Assembly: GCF_001651865.1 (NCBI RefSeq)
Contig: NZ_LPUX01000061.1
Span: 62,001 to 126,000 of the forward strand
Direction of reading: 5' to 3'
Source of the DNA: Sinorhizobium glycinis
GTDB lineage: Bacteria; Pseudomonadota; Alphaproteobacteria; Rhizobiales; Rhizobiaceae
DNA length: 64,000 bases
This document shows, piece by piece, positions 17,033-26,353 of the stretch. The position numbers and the translations under genes were made by a program. The notes under the pieces were generated by a model that saw only the letters and a program-made list of their open reading frames with translations, was not told where the DNA came from and did not search any database. The stretch's first letter is position 1. Each line of letters begins with the position of its first letter.

Positions 17033-18541
17033 ATGCTTCATCAGAAGATTCTCGAGAACCCGTTCAAGCACAAATACGGAAATTTCGTCGGCGGCGAATG
17101 GCGCGAGCCGGTCGCCGGCCGCTATTTCGACAACACCACGCCGGTCACCGGCGGTTCGCTATGCCGGGTGGCCCGTTCGGATGCGGCCGATATCGAACTT
17201 GCGCTCGATGCGGCCAATGCCGCCAAGGAGAAGTGGGGCCGGACCTCGACCACCGAGCGCTCCAACATCCTGATGAAGATCGCCGCGCGGATGGAGGACA
17301 ATCTCGAGCTTTTGGCGCGGGCCGAGACCTGGGACAACGGCAAGCCGATCCGCGAGACGTTGGCCGCCGACATTCCGCTGGCGATCGATCATTTCCGCTA
17401 CTTCGCCGCCTGCATCCGGGCTCAGGAAGGCTCGATCGGCGAGATCGACCACGATACGGTCGCCTATCATTTCCATGAGCCGCTCGGTGTGGTCGGCCAG
17501 ATCATTCCTTGGAACTTCCCGATCCTGATGGCCGCCTGGAAGGTGGCGCCGGCGCTTGCGGCCGGCAACTGCGTCGTCCTGAAGCCGGCCGAACAGACGC
17601 CGGCCTCGATCCTCGTGCTCGCCGAACTGATCGCAGACCTGCTGCCGCCGGGCGTGCTCAACATCGTCAACGGCTTCGGGCTCGAAGCGGGCAAGCCGCT
17701 GGCGACCAGCCCGCGCATCGCCAAGATCGCCTTTACCGGGGAGACGACGACCGGGCGGCTGATCATGCAATATGCCAGCCAGAACCTCATTCCGGTGACG
17801 CTCGAGCTCGGCGGCAAGTCGCCGAACATCTTCTTCGCCGACGTGCTCAACGAGGATGACGATTATTTCGACAAGGCGCTCGAAGGGTTTGCCATGTTTG
17901 CGCTCAACCAGGGCGAGGTCTGCACCTGCCCGAGCCGGGCGCTGGTGCAGGAAAGCATCTACGACCGCTTCATGGAGCGGGCGCTGAAGCGGGTCGAGGC
18001 GATCCGGCAGGGCAATCCGCTCGATAAAGCGACGATGATCGGCGCGCAGGCGTCGGGCGAGCAGCTGGAGAAGATCCTCTCCTATATCGACATCGGCAAG
18101 CAGGAAGGCGCCGAGGTCCTGACCGGCGGCGAACGCAACGTGCTCGAGGGCGAGCTCTCCGGTGGCTACTACGTCAAGCCGACGGTGTTCCACGGCCATA
18201 ACAAGATGCGCATCTTCCAGGAGGAAATATTCGGGCCGGTCGTGTCGGTGACGACGTTCAGGACCGAGGACGAGGCGCTCGAGATCGCCAACGACACGCT
18301 CTACGGCCTCGGTGCCGGCGTCTGGAGCCGCGACGCCAATCGCTGCTACCGTTTCGGCCGCGAGATCCAGGCCGGCCGCGTCTGGACCAATTGCTACCAT
18401 GCCTATCCGGCGCATGCCGCCTTCGGTGGTTACAAGCAATCCGGCATCGGCCGCGAGACCCACAAGATGATGCTCGACCATTACCAGCAGACCAAGAACA
18501 TGCTGGTGAGCTACAGCCCGAAGGCGCTCGGCTTCTTCTGA
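17033..18541 (+). CDS. Aldehyde dehydrogenase (acetaldehyde dehydrogenase II / AldB-ExaC type)
   Basis: A 502-residue NAD(P)-dependent aldehyde dehydrogenase. It shows the cofactor region [19 protein letters not shown], the catalytic Glu stretch LELGGKSPN and the active-site Cys in [11 protein letters not shown], with [11 protein letters not shown] and SGIGRETHK near the C-terminus. The overall match is to the acetaldehyde/AcoD-AldB group that oxidises short aldehydes to acids. ATG 17033 has GGGAGGAAG upstream. The DUF779 gene follows by about 135 bp, a pairing frequently seen with this enzyme group, and a GAF-HTH regulator precedes it. Confidence 0.95.
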   Translation: MLHQKILENPFKHKYGNFVGGEWREPVAGRYFDNTTPVTGGSLCRVARSDAADIELALDAANAAKEKWGRTSTTERSNILMKIAARMEDNLELLARAETWDNGKPIRETLAADIPLAIDHFRYFAACIRAQEGSIGEIDHDTVAYHFHEPLGVVGQIIPWNFPILMAAWKVAPALAAGNCVVLKPAEQTPASILVLAELIADLLPPGVLNIVNGFGLEAGKPLATSPRIAKIAFTGETTTGRLIMQYASQNLIPVTLELGGKSPNIFFADVLNEDDDYFDKALEGFAMFALNQGEVCTCPSRALVQESIYDRFMERALKRVEAIRQGNPLDKATMIGAQASGEQLEKILSYIDIGKQEGAEVLTGGERNVLEGELSGGYYVKPTVFHGHNKMRIFQEEIFGPVVSVTTFRTEDEALEIANDTLYGLGAGVWSRDANRCYRFGREIQAGRVWTNCYHAYPAHAAFGGYKQSGIGRETHKMMLDHYQQTKNMLVSYSPKALGFF

Positions 18542-18626
18542 TCCCGGCCGTCAGAAATCAGGCGGGGTGCGGGCGTCAAACCGCTCGCACTTCCTCATCC
18601 CGCCTGTGCCGGCGATCCTCCCGGCA

Positions 18627-18651
18627 GGCTCCCGATTTTCCATCGGGAGCC
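18627..18651 (+). other. Hairpin in aldehyde dehydrogenase-DUF779 intergenic region
   Basis: A perfect 10-bp stem GGCTCCCGAT/ATCGGGAGCC with a 5-base loop lies about 25 bases before the DUF779 start, close to its ribosome binding site. There is no T run, so it looks like an mRNA-processing or stability element, or an attenuator, more than a simple terminator. Confidence 0.55.
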
Positions 18652-18676
18652 GTCGGCGTTTTGGAAGGAGAGAATA

Positions 18677-19048
18677 ATGACGGACACAAAAGGCGAGCCG
18701 CGCGTGCTTGCGACCGACGCGGCAATCGAGCTCATCCGCGAAATTCGCCGCGATCATCCGGATATCCTGTTCCACCAATCGGGCGGCTGCTGCGATGGCT
18801 CCTCGCCCATGTGCTACCCGGCGGACGACTACATCGTCGGCGACAATGACGTGAAGCTCGGCGAGATCGACGGCGTGCCGGTCTACATCAGCGCCAGCCA
18901 GTTCGAAGTCTGGAAGCACACGCAACTGATCATCGATGTCGTGCCGGGCAGGGGCGGGATGTTCTCGCTCGACAACGGCCGGGAGAAGCGCTTCCTCACG
19001 AGGTCACGGCTTTTCGGCGGCGAGGCGTGTGCCTTGAGGCGCGGATAA
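18677..19048 (+). CDS. DUF779 domain-containing protein, aldehyde dehydrogenase partner
   Basis: A 123-residue DUF779 protein. The conserved segment LFHQSGGCCDGSSPMCYPADDY holds three cysteines spaced as a possible metal or redox site. ISASQFEVWKHTQLIIDVVPGRGGMFSLD and the ending TRSRLF are also typical. The family is found mainly next to acetaldehyde-type dehydrogenases, as here, but its biochemical role is not established. AAGGAGAGAATA precedes the ATG. A role in helping the dehydrogenase, for example by supplying or protecting its active-site Cys, is speculation from context. Confidence 0.9.
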   Translation: MTDTKGEPRVLATDAAIELIREIRRDHPDILFHQSGGCCDGSSPMCYPADDYIVGDNDVKLGEIDGVPVYISASQFEVWKHTQLIIDVVPGRGGMFSLDNGREKRFLTRSRLFGGEACALRRG

Positions 19049-19072
19049 CGCTGGCCGCGAGTCAAACCTGGC

Positions 19073-19828
19073 TCATTTGCGCCTTACGTAATTCGAGCCG
19101 CCGCCGTTCGATTTATACTCTACGGACGAAATACTCTCCATCAGCGTGCTGAGTTTGTTAAATCCATAATTTCGGTGATCGAAATCCGGCATGCGTTTGT
19201 TGAGCACGCTACCGACTGCGCCGAGGTGCGCCCAGCCGTCATCGCCCGACGTGTCGTCAACTGCGGCCAGGATTTCCTTCAAAGGCAGGTTCGTCTGCTT
19301 GCCCGAACTTGCATTGCCTTTTGGATCCTTCTCAAGAAGAAGATCGCAATAAAAGAAACGATCGCAGGACTTAACATAAGGATTGGATGCCTTCTTTTCC
19401 CCAAAGCCGTAAACGGACAGACCATCTTCGCGGATTCGGCTTGCGAGAGAAGTGAAATCGCTGTCACTCGAAGCGATGCAGAAGCCATCGACTTGCCCGC
19501 GATGCAGGATATCCATTGCGTCGACCGCCAGCTTCAAGTCGGTGGAATTCTTGCCCTTCGCTGCTGGTATGACATGAACCGGTGACAGCGTATATTCATG
19601 CACCAGCGGCTGCCACGCCGCCGTCGCAGGACTGCCAAAATGTCCATAAACCCGCTTAATGACAATGGTGCCAATGGCCGATGCTTCGCGAATGATAAGC
19701 GGTAGAAAACCCGAACGAATATTATCGGCGTCTATCAATATCGCAAGGCGATCGCGCTGCCCCTGAAAGCCAATTTCCTTTTTGCTTACGCCTAATCTTC
19801 TGAAATTAAATGGAACTATGCGGCGCAC
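19073..19828 (-). CDS. NYN domain protein with C-terminal OST-HTH/LOTUS domain
   Basis: A 251-residue protein. The N-terminal PIN-like NYN nuclease domain (about residues 27-165) keeps the acidic residues expected of a nuclease: LAILIDADNIRSG, STDLKLAVDAMD and CIASSDSDFTSLASRIRE. The C-terminal 60-70 residues (LKEILAAVDDTSGDDGWAHLGAVGSVLNKRMPDFDHRNYG...) fit an OST-HTH/LOTUS RNA-binding domain. Together these suggest an RNA-processing enzyme. The gene is flanked by unrelated genes. It is visibly richer in A/T at third codon positions (AAA, ATT, TTA) than its neighbours, which hints at transfer. ATG 19828 could be replaced by a downstream start. Confidence 0.88.
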   Translation of the reverse strand: MRRIVPFNFRRLGVSKKEIGFQGQRDRLAILIDADNIRSGFLPLIIREASAIGTIVIKRVYGHFGSPATAAWQPLVHEYTLSPVHVIPAAKGKNSTDLKLAVDAMDILHRGQVDGFCIASSDSDFTSLASRIREDGLSVYGFGEKKASNPYVKSCDRFFYCDLLLEKDPKGNASSGKQTNLPLKEILAAVDDTSGDDGWAHLGAVGSVLNKRMPDFDHRNYGFNKLSTLMESISSVEYKSNGGGSNYVRRK

Positions 19829-19982
19829 GCCTCAGAATTGTCAATGTGCGTGGACTTTCGGCACGGTTGCAGGTCGGTGGCTCGCCCGAGGCGGCCATTG
19901 GCTGAAAGGCCCAAATAGAGACGGTGATGCTATCCGACGCGGTCTGCATTGGGAATCCTAATCCCAAGCTCCCCCGTGTCAG

Positions 19983-20915
19983 TTAGTCAAAGAGGCTCGA
20001 AACCGATTCTTCCTGGCTGGTGCGGCTGATCGCTTCGCCGATCAGGCCGGCGGTCGAGATCACGCGGATGTTGTGGGCCGACTGCACCGCGGTCGTCGGC
20101 TGGATGGAATCGGTGATCACCAGTTCCTTCAGCATCGAGGAGGTGACGCGGGCGACGGCGCCGCCGGAAAGCACGCCATGGGTGATATAGGCGGTGACGC
20201 TGGTGGCGCCGTTCTTGAGCAGCGCCTCGGCGGCGTTGCAGAGCGTGCCGCCGGAGTCGACGATGTCGTCGATCAGGATGCAGTCCTTGCCGTGGACGTC
20301 ACCGATGACGTTCATGACCTCCGATTCACCGGGGCGATCGCGACGCTTGTCGACGATCGCCAGCAGACAGTCGAGCCGCTTGGCGAGTGCGCGGGCGCGC
20401 ACGACGCCGCCGACGTCCGGCGAGACGACCGTGACGTTCTTGAGGTCGTAGTGCTCCTTGACGTCGCGCGCCAGGATCGGAACCGCATAGAGATTGTCGG
20501 TCGGGATATCGAAGAAGCCCTGGATCTGGCCGGCGTGGAGATCGAGGGTGAGGACGCGGTCGGCCCCGGCTTCGGTGATGAGGTTGGCGACCAGCTTGGC
20601 GGAAATCGGGGTCCGCGGTCCGGGTTTGCGGTCTTGCCGGGCATAGCCGAAATAGGGGAGCACGGCGGTGATGCGGCGGGCGGAGGAGCGGCGGACCGCG
20701 TCGATCATGATGAGCAGTTCCATCAGATGATCGTTGGTGGGGAAGGAGGTCGACTGGACGATGAACACATCCTCGCCGCGGACGTTCTCGCCGATCTCGA
20801 CGAAGATCTCCTGGTCGGCGAAGCGCCTGACCGTGGCTTTGCCGAGCGGCAGATTGAGATAGTTGCAGATCGCTTCGGCCAGCAGCCGGTTCGAATTGCC
20901 TGCGAAAACCTTCAT
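19983..20915 (-). CDS. prs: Ribose-phosphate pyrophosphokinase
   Basis: A 310-residue PRPP synthase. It starts [29 protein letters not shown] and shows the ATP-binding flexible loop ([21 protein letters not shown]) and the PRPP-binding motif [19 protein letters not shown]. It converts ribose 5-phosphate and ATP into PRPP, the substrate of apt at 4.9 kb and of nucleotide, His and Trp synthesis. ATG 20915 gives the standard length; the frame opens ten codons earlier. It is a single-gene unit here. Confidence 0.97.
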   Translation of the reverse strand: MKVFAGNSNRLLAEAICNYLNLPLGKATVRRFADQEIFVEIGENVRGEDVFIVQSTSFPTNDHLMELLIMIDAVRRSSARRITAVLPYFGYARQDRKPGPRTPISAKLVANLITEAGADRVLTLDLHAGQIQGFFDIPTDNLYAVPILARDVKEHYDLKNVTVVSPDVGGVVRARALAKRLDCLLAIVDKRRDRPGESEVMNVIGDVHGKDCILIDDIVDSGGTLCNAAEALLKNGATSVTAYITHGVLSGGAVARVTSSMLKELVITDSIQPTTAVQSAHNIRVISTAGLIGEAISRTSQEESVSSLFD

Positions 20916-21111
20916 AGACGGTCCGCCTTGAGCTGGCGCGGCCACCGTCCGGTCCGGCAGGATTGTCCGCGCAAATTCCCTGAGCCATTCCGATCGCGGG
21001 CAATCGCTGCGATGGCCGTTGTCAGAGCTGATCGGCCGCCTTTTAGCGTCCTTGAAGGTGATTGCAAGGGGATTGCTGCGCCGCAGCGCCTATTATCCTA
21101 AAAACTTTGCG

Positions 21112-22020
21112 TCAACCGCGCTGGGAACGGCGCCATTCGAGATAGGTGTCGATCGTCTTTTCGGCGATCGCCTGCATTGTTTCCGGCGGAATGGCACTCC
21201 AGGGCTCGGCAGCGCTGCTTTCCACCGTGTCCTGCCCCTGGATGCGGTGCAGGCGGTTGCCGGTGCCGTCGAGAATGTCCCAGACATAGACGACGGTCGT
21301 CTTTCCTCCGTCGTTGAGTGCCGAGAAATAGCCCTTGAGGATGTGGTCGCTCGTGGTGTCCGTGGAACTCTTGATGGCAAGCCCTTGCGCCCGGGCCGAG
21401 GCGCCGAGCTGCTTCGAGAGAGGCGTGACGGCCTGAACCGGCGCGCCGATGATCGGCAGGAAACGGATGCCGCCGGCGCCCGTCTTCGCCGGTGCCGGCG
21501 AAGCGGCGGCCTGTTTCGTCTCTTCCGCTGCACTCGCGACTTCAGGCTGCTGCGGCTGCTGCAGGCTTTCTTCCTCCGGCGATGCTACACTCTCTGCCTG
21601 CGCCGGAGAACTTTCTGCCTGCGGCGAGGGATTTTCTGCCTGCGGCGAGGAATTTTCTGCCTGCGGCGGCTGGGGCTGCATGGTCTGCACCGGTGCCGCG
21701 CCCTCGGCCAGACGGCTGGCCTGCCCTTCGAGCGTGCCGGCCGGATCCGTGTAGTCGGTGTGGCTCGTCGCGTATTGCGTCGGCGGGCTGGAAATGCTCG
21801 GCTGCGCTGCGAAGGCGGCCGTGCGGTTTGCCGGCACGCTCTCCACCGGCATCACGGCGGTCTGCGTGGACATGGCTTCGAGATCGGACTGCGTCACCGG
21901 TGGCGAGCGGAAAGTCCCTCCGCCCACGTCCACTTGCGGGATCAGGGCGTCGGTGGTGTTGCAACCGGCAAGGGCTGCGGCAAGACCAAGGCTTGCGATA
22001 GGCATGATCTGCTTACGCAT
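21112..22020 (-). CDS. Secreted lipoprotein with low-complexity tandem repeat
   Basis: A roughly 302-residue lipoprotein with a type II signal peptide (IMPIASLGLAAALAGC, lipobox LAGC). A disordered Pro/Gln/Ser/Glu-rich middle holds four 7-residue repeats (PQAENSS, PQAENPS, PQAESSP, AQAESVA). A folded C-terminal domain of about 130 residues (GGIRFLPIIGAPVQAVTPLSKQL ... IPPETMQAIAEKTIDTYLEWRR) follows. I do not recognise the domain, and the envelope function is unknown. ATG 22020 is used with GGTGGGAACG before it; a GTG nine bases upstream is possible. Confidence 0.85.
   Translation of the reverse strand: MRKQIMPIASLGLAAALAGCNTTDALIPQVDVGGGTFRSPPVTQSDLEAMSTQTAVMPVESVPANRTAAFAAQPSISSPPTQYATSHTDYTDPAGTLEGQASRLAEGAAPVQTMQPQPPQAENSSPQAENPSPQAESSPAQAESVASPEEESLQQPQQPEVASAAEETKQAAASPAPAKTGAGGIRFLPIIGAPVQAVTPLSKQLGASARAQGLAIKSSTDTTSDHILKGYFSALNDGGKTTVVYVWDILDGTGNRLHRIQGQDTVESSAAEPWSAIPPETMQAIAEKTIDTYLEWRRSQRG
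21590..21672. repeat. 21-bp coding tandem repeat (about 4 copies)
   Basis: The core TTCTGCCTGCGGCGAGG recurs every 21 bases, the C of TTCTGCC falling at 21594, 21615, 21636 and 21657, with a few substitutions. It encodes a 7-residue PQAENSS-like unit in the lipoprotein. The period is a multiple of three, so copy-number change would keep the frame. Confidence 0.85.
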
Positions 22021-22122
22021 CGTTCCCACCGTCTGGCTCGAACTGGTCGGCGCGGCGTGCGGTCGGAAAGCCGGCCGCCGCGCTTCCTCTCATTTCTCGC
22101 CGGAAAGCATAGGACGATTTCC

Positions 22123-23274
22123 TTACGCAGATATGAAGTCCAGTCCGTAGCGCGAGAGCGGCCTCGGGCTGTCGGTGGTCGTCAGGTAAGTCTGGCCGAG
22201 AGTCATGGCCGTCCCGCTGTCGGAGTCCATGATGATCATGTGCACGAAGAGCGACATGTCCGGCTCGATCTGCTGCGGGTTGCCGACGTGGAACATCTGG
22301 TGTTCCATCCAGGAGGGCGAGAAGCGGGCCCCGAGCGAATACCCACAGGCGTTCAGCCGATGGCGCGCGAGGCCGCGCTCATCCATGATCCTCGCGTGGA
22401 CGTCGAAGACGGTGCCGAAGGTGTTACCCGGCCTGAGCACCATTTCGATCGCCTGGATCGTCTCGCGGCAGGCGCTGTAAAGTTCGCGGTGCCGGTTGGT
22501 GGGTTCCCCGATCACGATCGTGCGCATCATTGCCGCATGGTAGTGGGCGCTGACGCCCGCCCATTCGAGGGTCAACTGGTCATGGGCGTCGAGCCTGCGC
22601 CGGCCGGCCTTGTAACGGCAGAGCAGCGCGTCGGCGCCGGAGCCGATGATGAATTCGTTGGCCGGATAATCGCCGCCGCCGGCAAAGATGGCGCCCTGCA
22701 TGGCGGCGAGGATATCGGCCTCGTTGCCGCCCGGGCGGATCAGCGGCAAGGCCGCGTCGAGCGCATCGTCTGCAAGGCTCGCGGCCTTCTCGACATGGGC
22801 GATCTCCGCCGGGCTCTTGATGAGGCGCAGGCGGCTCACCAGCATCGAGGCGTCGACCAATTCGCCGAAGGTCGAGAGCTGATTGTCGACAAGACGCGCT
22901 GTCCTGCCGGTCATGCCATGCGTGTCGTACTCGACGCCGATGCGTCGGCCGAGCAGGTCGAGCTCGCTCAGCAGGTTCTTGAGGTCCATAGCGGGATCGG
23001 CGTTGACGCGATCCACCCAGATCTCGATACGCGCGATATTCGACGTGTGGCGCGCCTGCCGCAGATCGGCCGATCGGGTGAGCAGCACCACGGAGCCGTC
23101 CTGCTTCACGACGAGCGTCTGGAAGAAGCAATAGCCGAAGGTATCGTAGCCGGTCAGCCAATACATGCTCTCCTGGGCGAAGAGGAGCACGGCATCGAGC
23201 TTTTCTTCCTGCATCCTGGCGGTGAGCCGCGCCAGGCGCGATGCATATTCGTCTTCGGCGAAGTGAAGCGCCAT
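22123..23274 (-). CDS. M24 (pita-bread) family protein without metal ligands
   Basis: A 383-residue creatinase/prolidase-fold protein. The N-terminal domain includes DAVLLFAQESMYWLTGYDTFGYCFFQ and the C-terminal pita-bread domain is clear. All five canonical metal ligands seem replaced: the usual Asp positions lie in TLEWAGVSAHYHAAMMRT, the usual GH is GY in CGYSLGARF, and the two Glu positions are also changed (LFVHMIIMD, TLGQTYL). It therefore resembles metal-free M24 members such as creatinase and the ectoine hydrolase DoeA more than prolidase. ATG 23274 is one base past the stop of pgeF, so the two are one operon. Confidence 0.85.
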   Translation of the reverse strand: MALHFAEDEYASRLARLTARMQEEKLDAVLLFAQESMYWLTGYDTFGYCFFQTLVVKQDGSVVLLTRSADLRQARHTSNIARIEIWVDRVNADPAMDLKNLLSELDLLGRRIGVEYDTHGMTGRTARLVDNQLSTFGELVDASMLVSRLRLIKSPAEIAHVEKAASLADDALDAALPLIRPGGNEADILAAMQGAIFAGGGDYPANEFIIGSGADALLCRYKAGRRRLDAHDQLTLEWAGVSAHYHAAMMRTIVIGEPTNRHRELYSACRETIQAIEMVLRPGNTFGTVFDVHARIMDERGLARHRLNACGYSLGARFSPSWMEHQMFHVGNPQQIEPDMSLFVHMIIMDSDSGTAMTLGQTYLTTTDSPRPLSRYGLDFISA

Positions 23275-23275
23275 C

Positions 23276-24070
23276 TCAAGCCTCCCGTATGCAAATTGCG
23301 GATATCTGCCGCCCGTAGTCGGGCTCCTGCCGGTGCGTGGTGCGGCGGTAGGAGAAGAAGCGGTCCTCGTCCGCATAGGTGCAGATATCGAGGTTTTCCG
23401 CAGTCACGCCCGCTTCCGCGAGGCGTCGGATCGTAAGCCCGGGCAGATCGAACATCGCATGGCCGTTGCGGCCGGACGGACTGAAGAAGGGGGCGTACCC
23501 GGCATCGGCCATGACGAAGCGTTCGACGAATTCGGGACCGACCTCGTAATGCTGGCGGCTGATCGACGGTCCGAGACAGGCGACAATGCGCTCCCGGTGC
23601 GCGCCGAGCGAAACCATTGCGTCGATGGTGCTTTCCAGCACACCGCCGAGCGTTCCCTTCCAACCGGCATGGGCGGCGCCGATGACGCGCGCTTGGCGGT
23701 CGGCGAAGAGCACGGGACCGCAATCGGCCGACAGCACGCCGAGCACGATGCCCGGCGTCGCCGTCACCAGCGCATCGGCATCCGGACGGGCGCCGTCGTA
23801 GCTATCGTCGACGATGATCGCATCGGGGGAATGAATCTGATGCACCGTTGCAAGACGTCGCGGCTCGGCACTGAACCAGCGGGCGACCCGGGCACGGTTC
23901 TCGCCGACGCGCTCCCGATCGTCATTGGAGCCGAGGCCGACATTGAGGCCGCGATAGATACCTTCAGAAACGCCGCCCTTGCGGGTGAAATAGCCATGGG
24001 CGATCTCCGGCCCCGCCTCGGCGCCGAAGAGTGGGCTCTGCACGGGTGACAGCGAGGCGTCGTCCTGCAT
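23276..24070 (-). CDS. pgeF: Laccase-domain / PgeF (YfiH) family protein
   Basis: A 264-residue protein of the YfiH/polyphenol oxidase family. It has VHQIHSPD, LSADCGPVLFAD, GAAHAGWKGTLGGVLE and CLGPSISRQHYEVG, which contain the conserved Cys/His metal site. Members edit peptidoglycan precursors wrongly built with L-Ser (PgeF) or act as purine nucleoside phosphorylases/deaminases. The family assignment is firm; the exact activity is not. It lies between midA and the M24 gene in an lgt-led set on one strand. Confidence 0.92.
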   Translation of the reverse strand: MQDDASLSPVQSPLFGAEAGPEIAHGYFTRKGGVSEGIYRGLNVGLGSNDDRERVGENRARVARWFSAEPRRLATVHQIHSPDAIIVDDSYDGARPDADALVTATPGIVLGVLSADCGPVLFADRQARVIGAAHAGWKGTLGGVLESTIDAMVSLGAHRERIVACLGPSISRQHYEVGPEFVERFVMADAGYAPFFSPSGRNGHAMFDLPGLTIRRLAEAGVTAENLDICTYADEDRFFSYRRTTHRQEPDYGRQISAICIREA

Positions 24071-24208
24071 TTGGTGTTCTCGCCCTTGATTTTTCTTGGT
24101 TTCGTTGGAGTGAGGGCGCGTCCGGCCCGATGATTGCGCTGATTTGCCGGGCGATGTTGGCCCGGCAGGCCAGGACTGTCAATCGCGGAACGCCAAGGGG
24201 TGGGCTCG

Positions 24209-25312
24209 CTACCGCGCCTTCTTCCGGAACGGCGACAGGGTCACTTCAGGACTGCTGACGACCAGCACCTTGAACAGTTCGCCCATCTTTCCGGCGCCGG
24301 CGCCGGCAAGCCGCTCGACATCGTCACGGATGCTTTCCTGAGTCGCCGCATCCTTGCCGCGGCCGAGGGCCGCCGCCCGATCGAGCAGGCCCAGACCGAC
24401 CAGGAAGTCGCCCTGATGCGCGAGGCCGTTCACCTGCAGACCCTCCGCCTTGGCGCGCAGCGCCAGTTGTTCGAAGTCCACATGGCTGGTGAGATCGGCT
24501 CGCCCAGGATTGGCAAGCGGAGGATCGTACTGGTGGTTGCGGACAGCCTGCAGCGTATCGCCGTAGCCGGTCGCGAGATGGCCGTAGTCGATGAGGATCG
24601 CCGTGCCGCCGTTCGCGCGGAGACGCTCGCAAAGAGCCGCCATCACCGCGTCACGCGCGGGAGCGACCTCGAAGATCGTGCCCTCGGCGACCGATTGCGC
24701 GGCTGTCGGCAACAGCGAAGGATCGATGCCCGCCATACCGGCGGCAAAGGCCAGCTCGCCGTCGGCATCGAGCCCGACCATGCGTTCGCGGAATCCCTGT
24801 GCTGTTCGGACGAACTGGCGAATCGGGATCGCGTCGAAGAGCTCGTTTGCAGCGAGAAGCAGGAAGCCGGGAGGCAAGCTGTCGAAACTCGCGTGCCAAT
24901 AGGTCTTGCCTTCATGACCGGCCAAGGTTTCGGCCTGCACCTTGCGCAGCCTTTCGCTGGTTTCGACGAGATGGACTTCGGCGGCCTGGTAAAGCTCAGG
25001 CGCCAGGCGCCGGACGACACGCAGGATGTCTGACATCATCGTGCCGCGACCGGGGCCGATTTCGGCAATGATCGGCTGCGTCGGGGAGCCGTGCTCCTGC
25101 CACGCGTGAACCAGGAATATGCCGATCATTTCCCCGAAGAGCTGGCTGATCTCCGGCGCGGTCGTAAAGTCGCCGGCCTGTCCGAAAGGCTCGCGAACGC
25201 GATAGTAGCCGTACTGTGGATCGGCGAGGCAGAGGGAAAAAAAGTCGGTGACGCTGATCGGCCCATTGGTCCTTATCAGCGCCTTGATCTTGTCGGCGAG
25301 GGGGTTCGTCAT
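24209..25312 (-). CDS. Class I SAM-dependent methyltransferase, MidA/NDUFAF7 family
   Basis: A 367-residue protein of the MidA/NDUFAF7 group (formerly DUF185). Diagnostic are FFSLCLADPQYGYYRVREPFGQAGDFTTAPEISQLFGE at the N-terminus, the SAM-binding stretch AEIGPGRGTMMSDILRV and NELFDAIPIRQF. The eukaryotic homologue methylates an arginine of complex I subunit NDUFS2, so a role in respiratory complex I maturation is likely but inferred. It begins 12 bp after the lgt stop, indicating co-transcription. Confidence 0.93.
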   Translation of the reverse strand: MTNPLADKIKALIRTNGPISVTDFFSLCLADPQYGYYRVREPFGQAGDFTTAPEISQLFGEMIGIFLVHAWQEHGSPTQPIIAEIGPGRGTMMSDILRVVRRLAPELYQAAEVHLVETSERLRKVQAETLAGHEGKTYWHASFDSLPPGFLLLAANELFDAIPIRQFVRTAQGFRERMVGLDADGELAFAAGMAGIDPSLLPTAAQSVAEGTIFEVAPARDAVMAALCERLRANGGTAILIDYGHLATGYGDTLQAVRNHQYDPPLANPGRADLTSHVDFEQLALRAKAEGLQVNGLAHQGDFLVGLGLLDRAAALGRGKDAATQESIRDDVERLAGAGAGKMGELFKVLVVSSPEVTLSPFRKKAR

Positions 25313-25324
25313 GCACCAGTCCAG

Positions 25325-26170
25325 TTATGCGGCGGCGGCTGCCGCCTTGCGCGCCCGCGCGATGGCCCATATCCCGGCGAGAGCCATCGGCAGCGAAAGC
25401 ACCATGCCCATGGTCAGCCAGCCGCCGGCAAGATAGCCGATCTGCGCGTCCGGTTCGCGGAAGAATTCGACGAAAATGCGGCTCGCGGCATAACCGCAGA
25501 CGAAGACGCCGGTGACGAAGCCGGGCGTCTTCAGGGCTTTGCGGCGATAGACGAAATAGGCAAGGACAACCAGAAGCAGAACGCCCTCGAGGAGAGCCTC
25601 GTAAAGCTGGCTGGGGTGGCGCGGGAACGGCCCCCCGGTCGGGAAGACGACCGCCCAGGGCATCGAAGACAGCCGCCCCCAGAGCTCGCCATTGATGAAA
25701 TTGGCGATGCGGCCGAAGAAGAGGCCGATCGGCGCCACGGTCGCCACGACATCGAGCAGGCTCCAGACGGGGATGGCATTCCTGCGGGTGAACAGGACGA
25801 TGGCGAGCGTCGTGCCCAGAAGGCCGCCATGGAAGGACATGCCGCCGTTCCAGATTTCGACGGCGCGCACCGGATTTTGCAGCACCGAGCCGAGATCATA
25901 GAAGAGAATGTAGCCGAGGCGCCCGCCAAGCACGACGCCGCCGGCCGCCCAGAGCAGGAAATCATCGAGCTGCGCCAGATGGAGAGGGGGCGCATCGTTA
26001 CGCCATAGCGGCGAGTTCTGGACCATGCGCCGGGCGTAGAACCAGCCGAGCAGGATGCCGGCGACATAGGCGAGGCCGTACCAGTGTACGGCGAGCGGTC
26101 CGATCGTGAAGATCACGGGGTCGATTTCGGGGAAGGGGAGAATGGCAAGGCGGGTAACAAGTGGTTCCAA
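25325..26170 (-). CDS. lgt: Prolipoprotein diacylglyceryl transferase
   Basis: A 281-residue inner-membrane enzyme with about seven membrane segments. It carries the Lgt signature [20 protein letters not shown], plus [15 protein letters not shown] at the N-terminus and [12 protein letters not shown]. It transfers diacylglycerol from phosphatidylglycerol to the lipobox cysteine, the first step for lipoproteins such as those at 21.1 and 53.4 kb. It heads the lgt-midA-pgeF-M24 set. Confidence 0.97.
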   Translation of the reverse strand: MEPLVTRLAILPFPEIDPVIFTIGPLAVHWYGLAYVAGILLGWFYARRMVQNSPLWRNDAPPLHLAQLDDFLLWAAGGVVLGGRLGYILFYDLGSVLQNPVRAVEIWNGGMSFHGGLLGTTLAIVLFTRRNAIPVWSLLDVVATVAPIGLFFGRIANFINGELWGRLSSMPWAVVFPTGGPFPRHPSQLYEALLEGVLLLVVLAYFVYRRKALKTPGFVTGVFVCGYAASRIFVEFFREPDAQIGYLAGGWLTMGMVLSLPMALAGIWAIARARKAAAAAA

Positions 26171-26353
26171 GGTCTTCTCTCATGCCGGGCCGATCGGTTG
26201 GGCGGAACATGACGGTCGATGCAGGCGGGGTCAAGCGGCTGTCCCGCTCTTCACGTCTCACGCTCCTATTTTCCTTGCATCCTTGCTGCGACGACCCTAC
26301 CTGAAAGTGACAAGGCTCGCCCATGTGGCGCGAGCGAAACGGAGACACATACG

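Noticed and set aside
20073..23436. Long plus-strand frames opposite prs, the lipoprotein, M24 and pgeF
   Set aside because: High GC makes antisense frames long; the minus-strand genes carry all conserved motifs.
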